Part shown: piece by piece, positions 54,036-64,000 of the stretch
Numbering within the stretch: position 1 is the first letter of the stretch
Layout of the letters: every line of letters begins with the position of its first letter
Assembly (NCBI GenBank): GCA_034509425.1
Contig: JAVTVJ010001680.1
Coordinates: 1 to 64,000 of the forward strand
Origin: Eopsaltria australis
Lineage: Eukaryota > Chordata > Aves > Passeriformes > Petroicidae
Direction of reading: 5' to 3'
Length of the DNA: 64,000 bases
Program-made: the position numbers and the translations under genes
Notes under the pieces: model-generated
Told to the model about the DNA's origin: nothing
Database searches by the model: none
What the model saw: only the letters and a program-made list of their open reading frames with translations

Positions 54036-54894
54036 TTTTCCCATAGCTAATTCAGGGTCCATAAACATTGCTGCTATTTGCATACTTTGGACAACAGCTG
54101 TATTCTTTCCAGTCCATACAGAATGATTACATTTGTCACAGGTGGTTATCACAGGCTCAACCGCTCATTTGTATAATACATGAGTTAATACTTTCTTATA
54201 TTTCTTCATGGATCACGCCTTTAACCACCAATCCCTAGGAATGGCTTTCAGGTCATATCAGATTATTTATTCTTTTAATTGACACATTTTATATTGAGTG
54301 CCATTATGTATGCAGTTACCCTTCTCGTTGCCAATTTTGCAGTCACAGTGGGTTTGGTATGTTATGGTCTTTATAGCCACCTGTTCTGTTAGAGTGGTTT
54401 CAAAGTACTGTTCATAGTTTTGGACTGGGCTCTGCTTCCCAATACTGAGATGATTTTCAGGGAGCAGACTGGCCATCTTGTCCATTATTAGACCCAGGAC
54501 CATGAGGATTCCCCACAGGCGTACTCCTCTGCCTCTGCCTACGCCCAAGGGGTTGCCACCCGTGGCGAGGGAGTCCATCTTCTCGGCAGCAGAGGTATTC
54601 TTCAGGGGACCCATAATTGCATACCTCCTTTTAAAGATGTCCCACCTTGATAGTTTGACTGCATCGGCACTACAGGGTACCTTGTTTGGCTGTGGGTGAT
54701 TGATTGCTAGAACCTGTGCCTTTGAATCTAATTTACCCCTAACTCCCTTTTTGAACAAGTGATACCACTCTGGAGAGTCTAATTCTAATATGCCCACATT
54801 AGTAGCGACTACTGAGGTATGGGTGGTTAAAGCGTATTCCTTCTCCAAGCACCCTGTACAAAGATCTTTTGGTTTGTATCCCCTCTTACAATGT
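54036..54894 (-). pseudogene. env: Provirus L env: long CxxC leader, signal peptide and Env start, joined to the TM tail
   Basis: Right after the B3 boundary the minus strand reads KDLCTGCLEKEYALTTH. One open frame carries on for about 110 codons to a hydrophobic signal-like VRLWGILMVLGLI (about 54530-54490). The mature Env start follows, with Cys-rich QTHCDCKIG and NCIHNG, ending at a stop at 54267-54269. Most of Env is deleted. At 54180-54036 the tail QSMQIAAMFMDPELAMGK is recognisable, matching elements G and E. The leader matches that of provirus G in its CxGC...H start, its spacing to the signal segment and the GNPLG/SNPIG stretch before it. Function unknown. Confidence 0.6.
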
Positions 54895-56868
54895 TGTAGT
54901 GGTTTCAGTTCGCTTATTCAGGTTTGTGGCTAAATGCCAGCACACTTACTTAAATTTACTTGATTGCTTGTTGTGAGATGAGGATTAGGAGTAGGCAAAG
55001 CAGGCTCAAACTTTATAAAGTACAAAGAAGTTTTATTAATATACCTAAGACAAAGGGAAAAGAAAAAAAAACTCAAGAAAAACCAGAACAAACTCTTCAG
55101 ACCACCCCTCCTTCCCCCACTTCTCCATTTCATTCTCCCTGACAACATACAAAAGACAACACTTCGACCTCCAGTCAGTTTACCACCTCAGAAATAGCTC
55201 TTGTCCCAGTTCATTTAGGGAGAGAAGTTTCTTTTGCTTACACTATGGATCTTCTGTAAGAAAAATACAGTTTTTATGGGTCTTCTGCCTCACCATTAGC
55301 CGCCGTCCGGAGCAAAGTCCAGCTTAATGGTGGATCCCTCCCACACCAGTAGCCTTCCCACAGCCACTATGGTGGGTTATGAACGGTCCACAGGGTACCT
55401 GTTTTAAGGATGCCCAGTTCAATTGCAGCAACAAAGAAAATCCTTTCTTCTGTGCTTAGCAACACAGGTCCTCCTGACAACTCAGGTTTTCTAGCATTCT
55501 CCCCGGGACCAGGGCTCTGGGTCACAGCCTCTCCTCTGTCTTGGTTCAAGTTTCTCATCAGGCTGTACCTTTTCAACGCTTACTTGTCTTTACCCAGGTA
55601 TTTCAGTTCATTGGCTGCAATAAGAACCTCACATCCCCCTTTGGACTATGTCTTCAAATATTGCAGGCAATTTATTAGCTTAGTCCCCAACCATGGTTCT
55701 CCAAAAGAGTTTTCAGCTTCACTCTTGAAGCACTTCCCATGCACCTCCTTCTAAGTATCAGTTCTGCTTTCCTCACTGACTGTAAAGTCTCTGCGCTGCA
55801 CTATGTCGATGTCCTCACTCGTTCCTCTCTCTGCGAGGAAGGATGGGTGTCTGTGAGTTTAGTCCAGGCATGGAGAGAGTTCATCTCTGTCTCTCTCTCT
55901 CCGGCAGTGTGAGGATCACGTGCTCTTTGCCGGGCTGCTTGAACAGGTCCGAGCTGGATGCCAGACGCTCTCAAGAGTCTCTCTGCCTGGCTCTGCCAAG
56001 CTGGCTCGGCCTGGTAGGGCCATCTGGGCCCGGGGTGACAGGGCAGGGCCTGGCCCGAGCTGGATGGAGTCCGGCCTGGTCCTTGCCTGGCCCGGCTCTC
56101 TCTCTCTCGTGTAGCTGACACACCGGCTGAGCTGGATCTGCTGAAAATTCCAATCGTTTCCTCCCCCATTCCCGGCTGCAGTGGCACGGCTGCCATAAAA
56201 CCTCCCTTCCCCCCCCCCCCATCCCTCCTTTGGAAGGAGGTGGGGGGGAGGGCTTGGGCCTTACCAGCGAGAGAAGCAGGAGATTCTCCTCTCCAGACAG
56301 CAGCAGCAGGTCCAAAGAGGAAGAGCTTCAGAGAGTCTCTGCTTATATATGTTTTTTTCCTCGAAGGCGGATCAACTTTTTAATTCGTTTACGTACATAT
56401 CAATCCTTAAAACTACCTGATTATTGGCTCTCTCTCCCAGGAAGGAAGTTATATTCCTTCCTGCAGCACAGATCACTTCCTAGATTTTGTGTTGCCCTCT
56501 GCTATGAAGGCAGGCGACCTGGTTCAAGGAGGACAGCACGGCAGCCCAGCCTCACCCGAGCCACTCGGGCCACGGACACACAGACACCAATGTGGTGGAT
56601 GGTCAAATGGCCTTTATTATCTTATCTCATGAGGTTAAATAGTCTAGGGGGCTTCACTACGTCAGAAAGGGGACGGTGGAATAGCTAGGGTTAGTAAGGA
56701 GTGGAAAACTACTGGGGTTAGGAGGGGTTGCATACTTCGGGTGATCTCTTATCATGCAGGAATGGAGGGAGATTCCATGCTGCCCTTGCTTTCCGTCACA
56801 TCGCGAGATCTTCCGTCCACCTGTCCCTATCTACCACAATTTTGACCCCTCTGGCCTAACCCTGGACA
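54895..56868 (-). repeat. Solo LTR B3 (about 1.62 kb without nested A LTR), TSD AATGT
   Basis: Plus-strand ends TGTAGTGG and CCTGGACA, flanked by AATGT at 54890-54894 and 56869-56873. Close to B2 along its length, with ATATATAAGC near 56346 and ATTAATAAAAC near 55037 in minus orientation. Lies between pol and env of provirus L and contains the solo LTR at 56490-56838. Confidence 0.92.
56490..56838 (-). repeat. Solo LTR of provirus A family (349 bp), TSD ATTTTG
   Basis: TGTTGCCCTCTGC...CTACCACA, nearly identical to 4939-5291. Flanked by ATTTTG at 56484-56489 and 56839-56844. Removing it restores family B sequence (ATTTTGACCCCTC). Confidence 0.95.
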
Positions 56869-56873
56869 AATGT

Positions 56874-57420
56874 GTAACCCAAATTTCTTGACAATAACTA
56901 TACTTAAAGTGAACAAATGGATAACATTCGCACCCTGGTACCAAACAACTTATCCCCTTCAGTCATTCAGTATGTCGGTGCAGTTTTATCTTCAAGCTTC
57001 CTGGAGGAGAAGTCACTTTCCATTTAGGTGACGTCTCCTGACGTTCAATGTTCTTTACTCGAGAAGTGTGTGTCCAGCCCTTCTCAGCTGTTCGTATTGC
57101 TGTGTTTGTGGTTAGAAGTACAAGGAAAAGACCTTCCTAGTGAGGTGTTAGAGAGACTTCTTTCCAGGTTTTCTGTTGATGAAGTCTCTTTAAAACCTTC
57201 CTGGTATAATCTTTAGATAATAATTCTTTTCCATCAGGTAATTTCCATTTACTTTCTTCTTACTTTCCTCCTATTTTTTCATATCCTTCAATTTCTTTTT
57301 AGGAGGGACGTGAGGGATATTCCTGGGTCTTATCTCTTCTGATTTCTGGAATATTTATCACCAATAATGTTGTTTTCTTGGCTTCTCTAGCTGTTAAATT
57401 ATTTTCCCAGGTTCGAAATT
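56874..57420 (-). pseudogene. pol: Provirus L integrase fragments
   Basis: Minus strand. Around 57240-57180 a zinc-domain-like stretch (KDYTRKVLKRLHQ, with shifts) passes directly into the C-terminal domain (FLVLLTTNTAIRTAEKGWTHTSRVKN, about 57155-57080). The DDE core is deleted. The end resembles integrase of proviruses G and E. B3 follows at 56868. Confidence 0.6.
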
Positions 57421-58030
57421 ATATCCTTACTTGGTGTCCTTAAAAATGTACTACCAAAATTGCTTCTGGTCCTCTAATAACCTCAAGGATTTGTCTTACT
57501 AATTTTTCATGAACCAAGTCTCGTCTGCGAGTGCTTATTTAACCTCTTTCTTCGCAAATTTTTCCAAAGGTGTGGACTATCCCAAAAGCATATTTGGAAT
57601 CAGTAAAAATTGTCCTTCTCTTCCCTTTTAGCCTTTTAAGTGCCTGTAAAATTGTATATAACTCACAAGTCTGTGCTGACCAACTAGCACTTAGGGGTGC
57701 CGACTATTATTTTTTCTTGACTTCCCGTCTACTATTGTATACCCTGACTTTCTTTTCCCTTTTATGACCTTTGTTGAGCCATCCACAAACCATTTCTCTC
57801 TGTTCTTTTAATTCTTCTTCTTCTAAGTCTTGTTTTATCTTTGTCTGTAATTCCACTACTTCTATACAATTTGTCTTGCTCTGTCCATTTTATTTTTTTC
57901 GGTAATCAGTTTCTCATATAGAAACTTCACCTTTTCACTATATTTTTCAATCCGCTGTTTATAATCCCTAACAGTTGTACCTAGAATTTTTGCTTTAATC
58001 TTTTGTTTTTCTTCATCCCTCTCTTTCTAA
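57420..58030 (-). pseudogene. pol: Provirus L second RNase H, preceded by a gag fragment
   Basis: From 58030 down the minus strand reads RDEEKQKIKAKILGTT, the capsid end found in gag of provirus G. It is followed within 100 bases by the RT connection (ELQTKIKQDLEEEEL) and RNase H: WFVDGSTKVIKGK, SAQTCELYTILQALKRLKG and IFTDSKYAFGIVHTFGK, about 57800-57540, with one frameshift. A gag end joined to the end of RT indicates a large deletion. It is a second RNase H, in the same orientation as the one just upstream. Confidence 0.72.
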
Positions 58031-59000
58031 ATGCATGTATTACCCATATGCATATCTAGAATCAGTAAAAACGTTCGTTAGTTTGTTTCGATATAATTCA
58101 CAGGCTCTCACGAGCGCAACCACAGCTCAGCTGTCTGAGCTGACCATGTGGGTGGCAGCCTCCCCTCTATCACTGTTGAAGACTCATCAATAAACACACT
58201 TTCTCCCCCAGGCCAGGGAGTGTTTCGCAAATGCTCTCTGGTCTGCGCTTGGAGATTTACCACTCGCTTGGAGATTTACCACTCGAATGTAGCCATGGGT
58301 TTCTTCCCAGCCCCCCTCTCCAGGGTCGTTCAGACAGGAGGCTGAGTTAGACCCTTCTCCACTCCTCAGCCCCAAATTCTCCTGTTCCATCAAACAAGAT
58401 TCATACTGTAATAACTGAGTGCTAGCCATTCACCTAGAGGTTCGCTCAGTCAACAAAGCCCCAATTTGATGCGAAACCTTAGCAATCAAACACCCTCTTA
58501 TTGCTAATTTTCAGGCCTCAGTTGTCAATAGGGCTGTGGCTGCACAATTCTGCAGACAATGAAGTCAGCCCCTGGCCACAGGGTCTAACAGTTCAGAAAA
58601 CTAAGTGACAGGTCACCGTGTTCCCCTGTGTTCCTGTACTAAAACTCTTCCAGTGTGGCTCTCTTCCACCTCTACACACAACCTAAATCTCTTTTCTGAA
58701 TTTGGAAGAGCCAGGACTGGAGTATTAAATAATTTGTTCTTCAATTTTCTAAAGTTTTGTTTTCCCTAGGACTGTTGTGGGCTGAAAAGTCAATTCAAGG
58801 TCTGGTCAAAACAGAAAAATCCCCAGTCCATGTTCTGCAGTACCCCACCAATTTTAACAAAACTGTTCTAGCTCTTTTTTGTCTGGGGTATTGGTATTTG
58901 TGAAATTCTCTGTATTCTTAAATTCCTAGGCCTGTATAGGGACAGCACCATCCTTGTAAGGCAGCAGCAGAGTTGACTTCAATATTGAACCCTGCCAACT
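58031..59000 (-). pseudogene. pol: Provirus L RT thumb, connection and first RNase H
   Basis: Minus strand: IPQTKKELEQFC (about 58885) marks the RT thumb, then a connection domain with LALPNSEKRFRLCVEV and VLVQEH, and LLDPVARG (58700-58540). RNase H starts near 58200 with VDESSTVIEGRLPPTW, SAQTAEL and VFTDSRYAYGVIHAF. At 58030 it breaks into the gag fragment of the next feature. Stops and shifts throughout. Gamma-type. Confidence 0.7.
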
Positions 59001-60050
59001 CCGGCTTTTCACAATAAAACACACAAAGAGTAGAGAGGATTGGGTCCCCTCCAAACAGAGCTTTTCGGCTCTATACAAAATTTAATGTAAACAAAGGAAT
59101 TAAATCTCCAAATTCATTTACCACAATTTTTATAATTCCCTCAGAGAAAGATGTGTTCAAATTTTTAAGTTTACAGAAGAAACCACTATTTTTGCAACTC
59201 TTTGAACCATCAAAGATATTTTTGACAATTTTTCTACAGTTTAAAACCATTTGTTTTCTTAGTGAATAAAAATATTTGAAAGAAAATCAATCTTTCTATG
59301 TACTATTTGCATTTCCCAGTTTTTCTTTTCTCCTTGTGTTTGCTCTCTTTATTATACACAGTATATCAGAGCCCAGAGCTGGTCCCTGTCTTGTTGTAGT
59401 GTTCAAACACAACTCTTCTACTATTCAGAAAACTGAACAATATCACAGTGGTTTCACCTACTACCTCCCCCCCCATTCTCTCAATAGGAGCAAGTCTTTC
59501 ACATACTGTAAGGACTTCATTCCTAGGGATGGAGTAGATTAACTTTTTCTTCCTCTTGTTTCTACTCAAAAGCAAAGTATTATTTATAATGTTCTGTAAG
59601 AGGGCATTTCTAGAAAGCATCCTTTAGCACCAGTGTGAGGAGGGAACCTGATTTAAGATGATACAAGAATCTTGGACCATGGAGTGTTTTGGTTTAATGG
59701 TTTCATTTACTATTGTCAGGCCTGCCTTGCACTATAACTGGCCGGATTAGAGTGTTACCAGGGAATTCACACACATGGTTTTAAAAGATCCACTTTTAAC
59801 TTCTATATTCCCCAGGACTGCCCACATTTTTGGGTTCAGTCTAGTATTCACAACAGTGTTAGTTTCCCTATTACCCCTCCCACAACACTAACTCATGTTT
59901 TTAACTCGAGTTGTTAAATTTCTTCCTAGCAAACCACAATCAGAATTAGGAATTATTAGAAATTAATGTTTTTCAAACCCATCTCACACATTCACCAAAC
60001 TTTCACGGGCATCCCCGTGTTACTGTTATTTGCCAGTGAAACTTAAATTA
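59001..60050 (-). pseudogene. pol: Provirus L protease end and RT start, heavily decayed
   Basis: GLLGRNLTTRV at about 59945-59910 on the minus strand is the closing motif of a retroviral protease. Below it, short pieces are compatible with RT but no catalytic motif is intact. Low certainty beyond the protease end. Confidence 0.45.
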
Positions 60051-60077
60051 ACACACACACACACACACACACACACA
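60051..60077. repeat. (AC)n microsatellite
   Basis: About thirteen AC units between AATTAAC and ATCTTTC. Confidence 0.95.
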
Positions 60078-62306
60078 TCTTTCTCACTTATTAAAAGAAC
60101 ATTTGAATAATTGTTCTTCCTTTGGCATAGATAGAGAAGTTCCCGTGTTTACTAGAAAACACACTTCTCAGTCGAGTTCCCGGTATAACAGCAGATCCCG
60201 ACACCTTGAACAATTCATTTCTAATGTTTCATTCCTGGTAGTTGCCCCCTTCCCTTTGTTCCTGGGGCTCCCAGCACTACAAGCTCTGCATAGCCCCAGG
60301 TGTTGGTGCAGCTTAGTGGGCGGACACAGCCGACAGTGCCCCAGGGACGGGTTGGGGCCGGAGTGTCCCGCACCTTCATGGGCCCGGGGAGCCACTGCAG
60401 CCCCTGCCCGTGGGGGTTGGCAGCTTCAGGCACTGCCTGGCACTCAGCCCCGGCTGTCCCACAGCCTTGGCTTGGTCCCGCGGTTTTTGGGGTTTTTTTG
60501 TTATTTACATAAGTATTTAGGGCTAGACAGTTTCACTCCTCATAAGTTCCAAACATGGGCTAAATTAAGTGGCTCCTGTAGGAGTATTTAAAAGAGATTT
60601 CAAACTTTGGTGTTAGTTACAAATTTTTAAAGGTTTTCTCTGCTCTGACTAAAGAGATAAGAGTCGTCAGAAGTTAACATGCAGGAATGTGGGGAAGCTG
60701 GTTTGAGGATGTCCAGCTTAGGGTTTTGCTCTGCTGCAAAGATGTGTTAGGGTTTGTTTGGTTTTTTTTCTCTTCAAGAGGAAGGGTTTGAATTTTTGCT
60801 TTTCCCTCCCCAACTATCTAAAAGAAACTATGGGTATTTGAAAACCGGTAGTTGTTACCCATTTCTCTACTGAACAATCTCAGCACATCTGGAGTTCTAT
60901 TCAGCAAGGTAAGAATCATCTCTGCAGAGTCTGAGATACCTCTGCAGGTTTGTGTTTTATTTGCAAACAGTTGATTTTTGCAGCAGGAGCAGCAGAGATA
61001 TTTTTAGCCGACTGCATTGATCCTCCTGGCCTGTGTGTACTTATCAATACAGTAGCATACTCACAGTCCAGAATCTAAAACTTTCTATATCATCCCATAA
61101 TATTTCTTTTCCCTGTGTAACAAAATCTCCTCAGATGTCTACACTGTTCCTGGAGATTTGGTGATGGTAGCGAATTGCAGGGAAATGTGAACATATTTCT
61201 CCTTTGACCACTTTGGGGTCCCTCGGAGAGTTCAGTTTTAATTAGGGATTTCAATTTAAGTTCTGGAATTCCTCTCTGTTTAAGAGGTAGAGGTTTGGTG
61301 TTTTGGTTAAGATGTATTTCAACATCTGAATCACCAGTTTTATCAGTGTTCTCTGTTGAGGGGCACTCTTCCCTGTATTCCAGCATTACTCCCCGTGGAC
61401 TATCCCGGGGAATTTCTGGTAGATTACTCTCTTTTCTCCTGCGGGTTTTCCTGGCGCCCCCCCCCGGTTTTGCTTTTCCTTTTTCCCATTTTATAAGGTA
61501 TTACCCTCTGACACTTTAATTGCGTTTTTCCTTCTGGGACCAGGTCTCTCACGGGAGACCGGAAATGCACTTATTAGAGACACACACTCGCTTCTCAGCT
61601 TTGTGTTATGTCTCACTCAGTTACACATTTATACGCTTATTCTTAACGGTGGCTGGTACACACCATGTTCAGTTAATTTTTGGATTACTGTTCCAGTGAC
61701 CGGCGGAGGTCCGTCCCGCGTGGTTTTGATCCGGTAAAAGCTCACTTTTTACTCCTCTCTACTTTCTCTCCCCTGGACCTTCCTGGTCCTAGGCACAGAG
61801 GGCTTACCAGTCTCTCGAGTTCCTGAGGACATACCTTTCCCTCTAGCCTTCCTGTGGCTGAAGTCCAAACTTTTCCCGAGTTTCAGATTTGGCGTGTGTA
61901 ATGAGTTTCCCATCAGATGTGCTTCCCCCATGACCGACCAGGACCCTTGCGGGGCACCGGAACTGCAGTTTTTGGGGTCCACTCTCGCTTCGTGATATTA
62001 TCACGCCTCATAAACACGCTCAGCCACCCTCATTCAACTCGCAGTATTTACAGACCCTTTTCCTGTGTGGATCTACATGCACGTAGAATTTTACGAATGA
62101 AAAATGTGCCGCGCTTCCGAGGGCCATCCCCTCTAAGTGTCTTTGGGAGCTCCGAGCTCGTTCCTCTTTTCCCTTTTGCTTGTGGCTTTTATCTTAATTT
62201 GCTGTTCGGAATACAACTGGTTCTGCTGGCTCTCCCCTGCCATCAGGCCACTAAATTAGCGGGGTGCCTCCTGATCAGAGGGGGAAACCACAGAACCGAG
62301 ATTTGG
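60078..62306 (-). pseudogene. gag: Provirus L leader and gag remnant
   Basis: From the primer site down the minus strand there is a leader of about 320 bases, then MGEAHLMGNSLHTP near 61985, which offers a possible MGNS myristoylation start. A basic stretch to about 61750 follows, broken frames, then an open piece at 61386-61090 rich in polar residues, as in a p12-type linker. A GC-rich Pro/Gly/Cys stretch at 60220-60440 is not assignable. Capsid is not clearly recognised here, which fits the gag end appearing out of place at 58030. Confidence 0.45.
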
Positions 62307-62324
62307 ATCACGTCGGGGTCACCA
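62307..62324 (-). other. Primer binding site of provirus L, tRNA-Trp type
   Basis: The minus strand reads TGGTGACCCCGACGTGAT four bases after the LTR end TTATAACA. Identical to the site in element F. Confidence 0.9.
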
Positions 62325-62328
62325 AGTT

Positions 62329-62945
62329 TGTTATAAATGAATCAGCCCATTTTATGATTAGAGAGAATTTATTAAAAATCAAAGTATAAAATTTGAAAAA
62401 GATGCACAAAGCAAAAGCAACACCGAGCCAGGTGATCGGCATTGGGGTGAACTGAGTCCGAAACCCTGTCGGTTCGAATCTCACTAGTTCCCCACTGCAG
62501 TTTCAATGAGGTGTCTTTTTATACCTTTTTTCTTCTTTGTTAATTTTATCTTTTCAGTGCAACAATGTAGTTTTTTCCTGTCTTTCCGCCATGTCTGACG
62601 ACAGTTCCTGAAATCAGTAGTCGATTTTGCTGCTGGAATGAATTTCTGGCGACGTCTATTATTTACTGTATATGCACACATTGAATCCATATCCTGGAGC
62701 CATATCTTTATTTATACACATGTAGAATACATATCCTGGAGCTATGCCAGACGAGGAAATCCCACAAAATGCTTATCTGTGGTATGGAAATTGAATGCAT
62801 CTCGCCAGGACTTATTCAGACAGAAATCCCTTGAAATGCACAATTTTGGCGGCCACCTGTTTCCAGCATTTGTGCTTTCTCTCAACTTCAATAAAATGCT
62901 GTAATCTTAAATTTTAGCATGAATTATTTTGCAACATATACTACA
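62329..62945 (-). repeat. 5' LTR of provirus L (M2, 617 bp)
   Basis: Minus strand TGTAGTATATG...TTATAACA. GTATAAAAAGACACC near 62520 serves as TATA, and AATAAATTCTC near 62362 as polyadenylation signal. The right end is set by the CCTT duplication shared with M1. On the plus strand GGTTCGAATCTC (62471) looks like a Pol III B box, also present in M1 (53279). Confidence 0.83.
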
Positions 62946-62949
62946 CCTT

Positions 62950-63218
62950 GAGGAGGTAGAAAGGGAGAGGAATCAAAGTTGATTGTGAAATTCAAGTCAA
63001 CGTTACATTAAGGGTGAAGCCCCTTTTATTCACTGTGACAATTAGAGTGAAGGTACAACTATTTTACAGTGATATTTGTAAAACTAAAAGTGATATATAA
63101 ACATCAATTAAAACAACTAAATTAGAATAACTGAATTATAAAATAATTAAGTGCTTCAACAGTGCTAAATAAGGTGCTAATGTTGCGTAAACAACTGTAA
63201 ATTCCTTCTTTGGGACTT
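62950..63218. other. Right flank of provirus L, nothing recognised
   Basis: AT-rich non-coding sequence. Confidence 0.5.
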
Positions 63219-63446
63219 TTAGAGAAAATGGTTATCACTAGACTTACAGATTTTGTTGAATACAGTTTTGTAAATTTGAAATACAACCCATACACTAAAC
63301 ATTAATGTTAAAACCACAATTATTACACCAATCAGTTTTATGGCTAATACTAAAGTTTTGTCAGGGTGGCTAATTAGCCATTCAGCATTATTAAAAACAC
63401 TGATTTGTAAATATAAGAATGTCATAATTAACATTTTTGAATACAA
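63219..63446 (-). CDS. Unrecognised 75-codon frame with one membrane segment
   Basis: Minus strand ATG at 63446, stop at 63219-63221. A polar N-terminus with AEWLISHPDKT leads into one strongly hydrophobic segment (LIGVIIVVLTLMFSVWVVF, about residues 38-56). A basic, Cys-containing tail follows. The shape is that of a small single-pass membrane protein or the C-terminus of a larger one. I cannot assign a family; it could be chance. Confidence 0.3.
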   Translation of the reverse strand: MYSKMLIMTFLYLQISVFNNAEWLISHPDKTLVLAIKLIGVIIVVLTLMFSVWVVFQIYKTVFNKICKSSDNHFL

Positions 63447-63710
63447 CAGATTTACTGGTTGGTGTGTAGTTCAGTCCTGTAGGTTCTTCTGTGTGTCTAG
63501 AGCTGGTTTTATTTGTTTACAGGAGTCCAGGAATCTCAGTAGTTTTTACAGTTGTGCAGGTAGTGGACAGTCTTTTCAATGTTGCTTGAATGGTTTCTTG
63601 TTCCACGTCTGGATACACACCTAGCTTTTGTCTAGTAAGAATATACTTAAACATTCAAGGTTATTAGAGAAATCAAAACAACAGAACTTAAGTAATAATA
63701 GGTATGTTTC

Positions 63711-63969
63711 TCATAAAGAATTATGGTAGTGGTTCCCTTTCTGACCTCTAGTTGTAAATTCAGCGTTATGTTCATTGCTGTCAGATGAGGGCAGTGTAGG
63801 AGCCATTTGCAAGATTTCATTGGGAAACTTTCTCTGCTTTAGAGCAAAGTCAGGCTTGTACATAGGCAAGAGTGTCACTGTGTAGAATTTTAGGACAGGG
63901 AGACAGGAAAACCAGTCCTTAAGCCTTGAGATAGGATAGTCGTTTTTGCATTGGTATATCTGTTATTTG
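63711..63969 (-). CDS. Unrecognised open frame at the right edge (about 86 codons, no clear start)
   Basis: Minus strand, open from a TAA near 63970 to TGA at 63711-63713. Composition looks protein-like (KDWFSCLPVLKFY, then a Pro/Ser/Asp/Asn-rich half with MAPTLPSSDSN) rather than random AT-rich translation. It lies just upstream of the 63219-63446 frame. It could be an exon, a neighbouring virus-derived fragment, or chance. Confidence 0.25.
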
Positions 63970-64000
63970 TGGCTTTTAATATCCCAGATATTCTTGTAAC

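Larger units (their letters stand above)
53136..62945 (-). mobile_element. Provirus L: gamma-type ERV, minus strand, rearranged, TSD CCTT
   Basis: Outer LTRs M1 (53136 to about 54035) and M2 (62329-62945) are near-identical where they overlap and are flanked by CCTT at 53132-53135 and 62946-62949. On the minus strand: LTR M2, tRNA-Trp primer site, leader, gag, pro, RT, RNase H, a gag/RNase H duplication, integrase end, Env leader, TM tail, LTR M1. Nested: H2 in M1, B3 between integrase and env, and solo LTR A inside B3. Confidence 0.78.

Noticed and set aside
56230..56688. Plus-strand 152-codon frame
   Set aside because: It crosses the B3 to solo LTR A boundary, so it is an accident of nested LTRs.
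60168..60591. Possible zinc-finger-like CxxC stretch in the GC-rich region
   Set aside because: Both strands read as Pro/Gly/Cys-rich low-complexity protein; no consistent CCHC spacing.

Overview
The window is vertebrate DNA, almost certainly avian and perhaps passerine. It is an intergenic graveyard of endogenous retroviruses (ERVs), and I see no host protein-coding gene. The avian assignment is inference: the LTR families and the mixture of class I (gamma-like) and class II (alpha/beta-like) proviruses fit bird genomes. Proviruses nested several deep suggest a low-recombination, heterochromatic region such as a W chromosome or a centromere/telomere-proximal block. Only retroviral reading frames are recognisable, and nearly all are broken; the exception is provirus A at the left edge. 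Family letters A to V are labels for this report only.

Layout, left to right. (1) 1-5291, minus strand: provirus A, with open env, a pol remnant, open pro, open gag, a tRNA-Phe primer site and the 5' LTR. It was inserted into gag of an older minus-strand gamma-type element K (5292 to about 8040), which also carries solo LTR D1. (2) About 8760-16600, plus strand: gamma-type element E (RNase H, integrase, Env), split by solo LTR D2 and by non-autonomous element F (11075-14534), whose 3' LTR in turn holds LTR D3. (3) 16604-24587, plus strand: provirus C, flanked by ATAC, with a 5' LTR, primer site, RNase H-integrase, Env, polypurine tract and 3' LTR. It is interrupted by a 564 bp insert, LTR B1 (itself hit by an F solo LTR), LTR H1 and solo LTR D4. 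(4) 24588-33568: mostly unassigned sequence with a few LTRs (S, T, U). (5) 33569-37436: LTR J, the end of a plus-strand alpharetrovirus-like env plus LTR V, and minus-strand beta-like pol of provirus P carrying solo LTR I. (6) 37436-50330, plus strand: provirus G, gamma-type with in-frame gag-UAG-pol, carrying insertion O in its 5' LTR and solo LTR B2 in integrase. G sits inside P, whose gag and dUTPase lie at 50331-51645. (7) 51646-53135: more LTR material. (8) 53136-62945, minus strand: provirus L, flanked by CCTT, with a tRNA-Trp primer site, gag, pro, RT, a duplicated RNase H, integrase end, Env leader and a truncated 3' LTR. It is interrupted by solo LTR H2 and by LTR B3, which itself contains a solo copy of LTR A. 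(9) 62950-64000: right flank with two unexplained minus-strand reading frames.

Target-site duplications (TSDs) give a relative order of events. A is the youngest: its coding frames are open and its solo LTR sits inside B3, which sits inside L. D, F and A use 6-bp duplications, B uses 5 bp, and C, L and H use 4 bp, matching alpha/beta-type, ERVL-like and gamma-type integration respectively.

The strongest candidates for something new are three. Provirus A is a pol-deleted element that joins a class II gag-pro to a class I type Env, with every remaining frame open. A long CxxC-containing Env leader is shared by the separate gamma-type proviruses G and L. Element F is a non-autonomous ERV that keeps its primer site, polypurine tract and a small gag-like start but no other recognisable gene.
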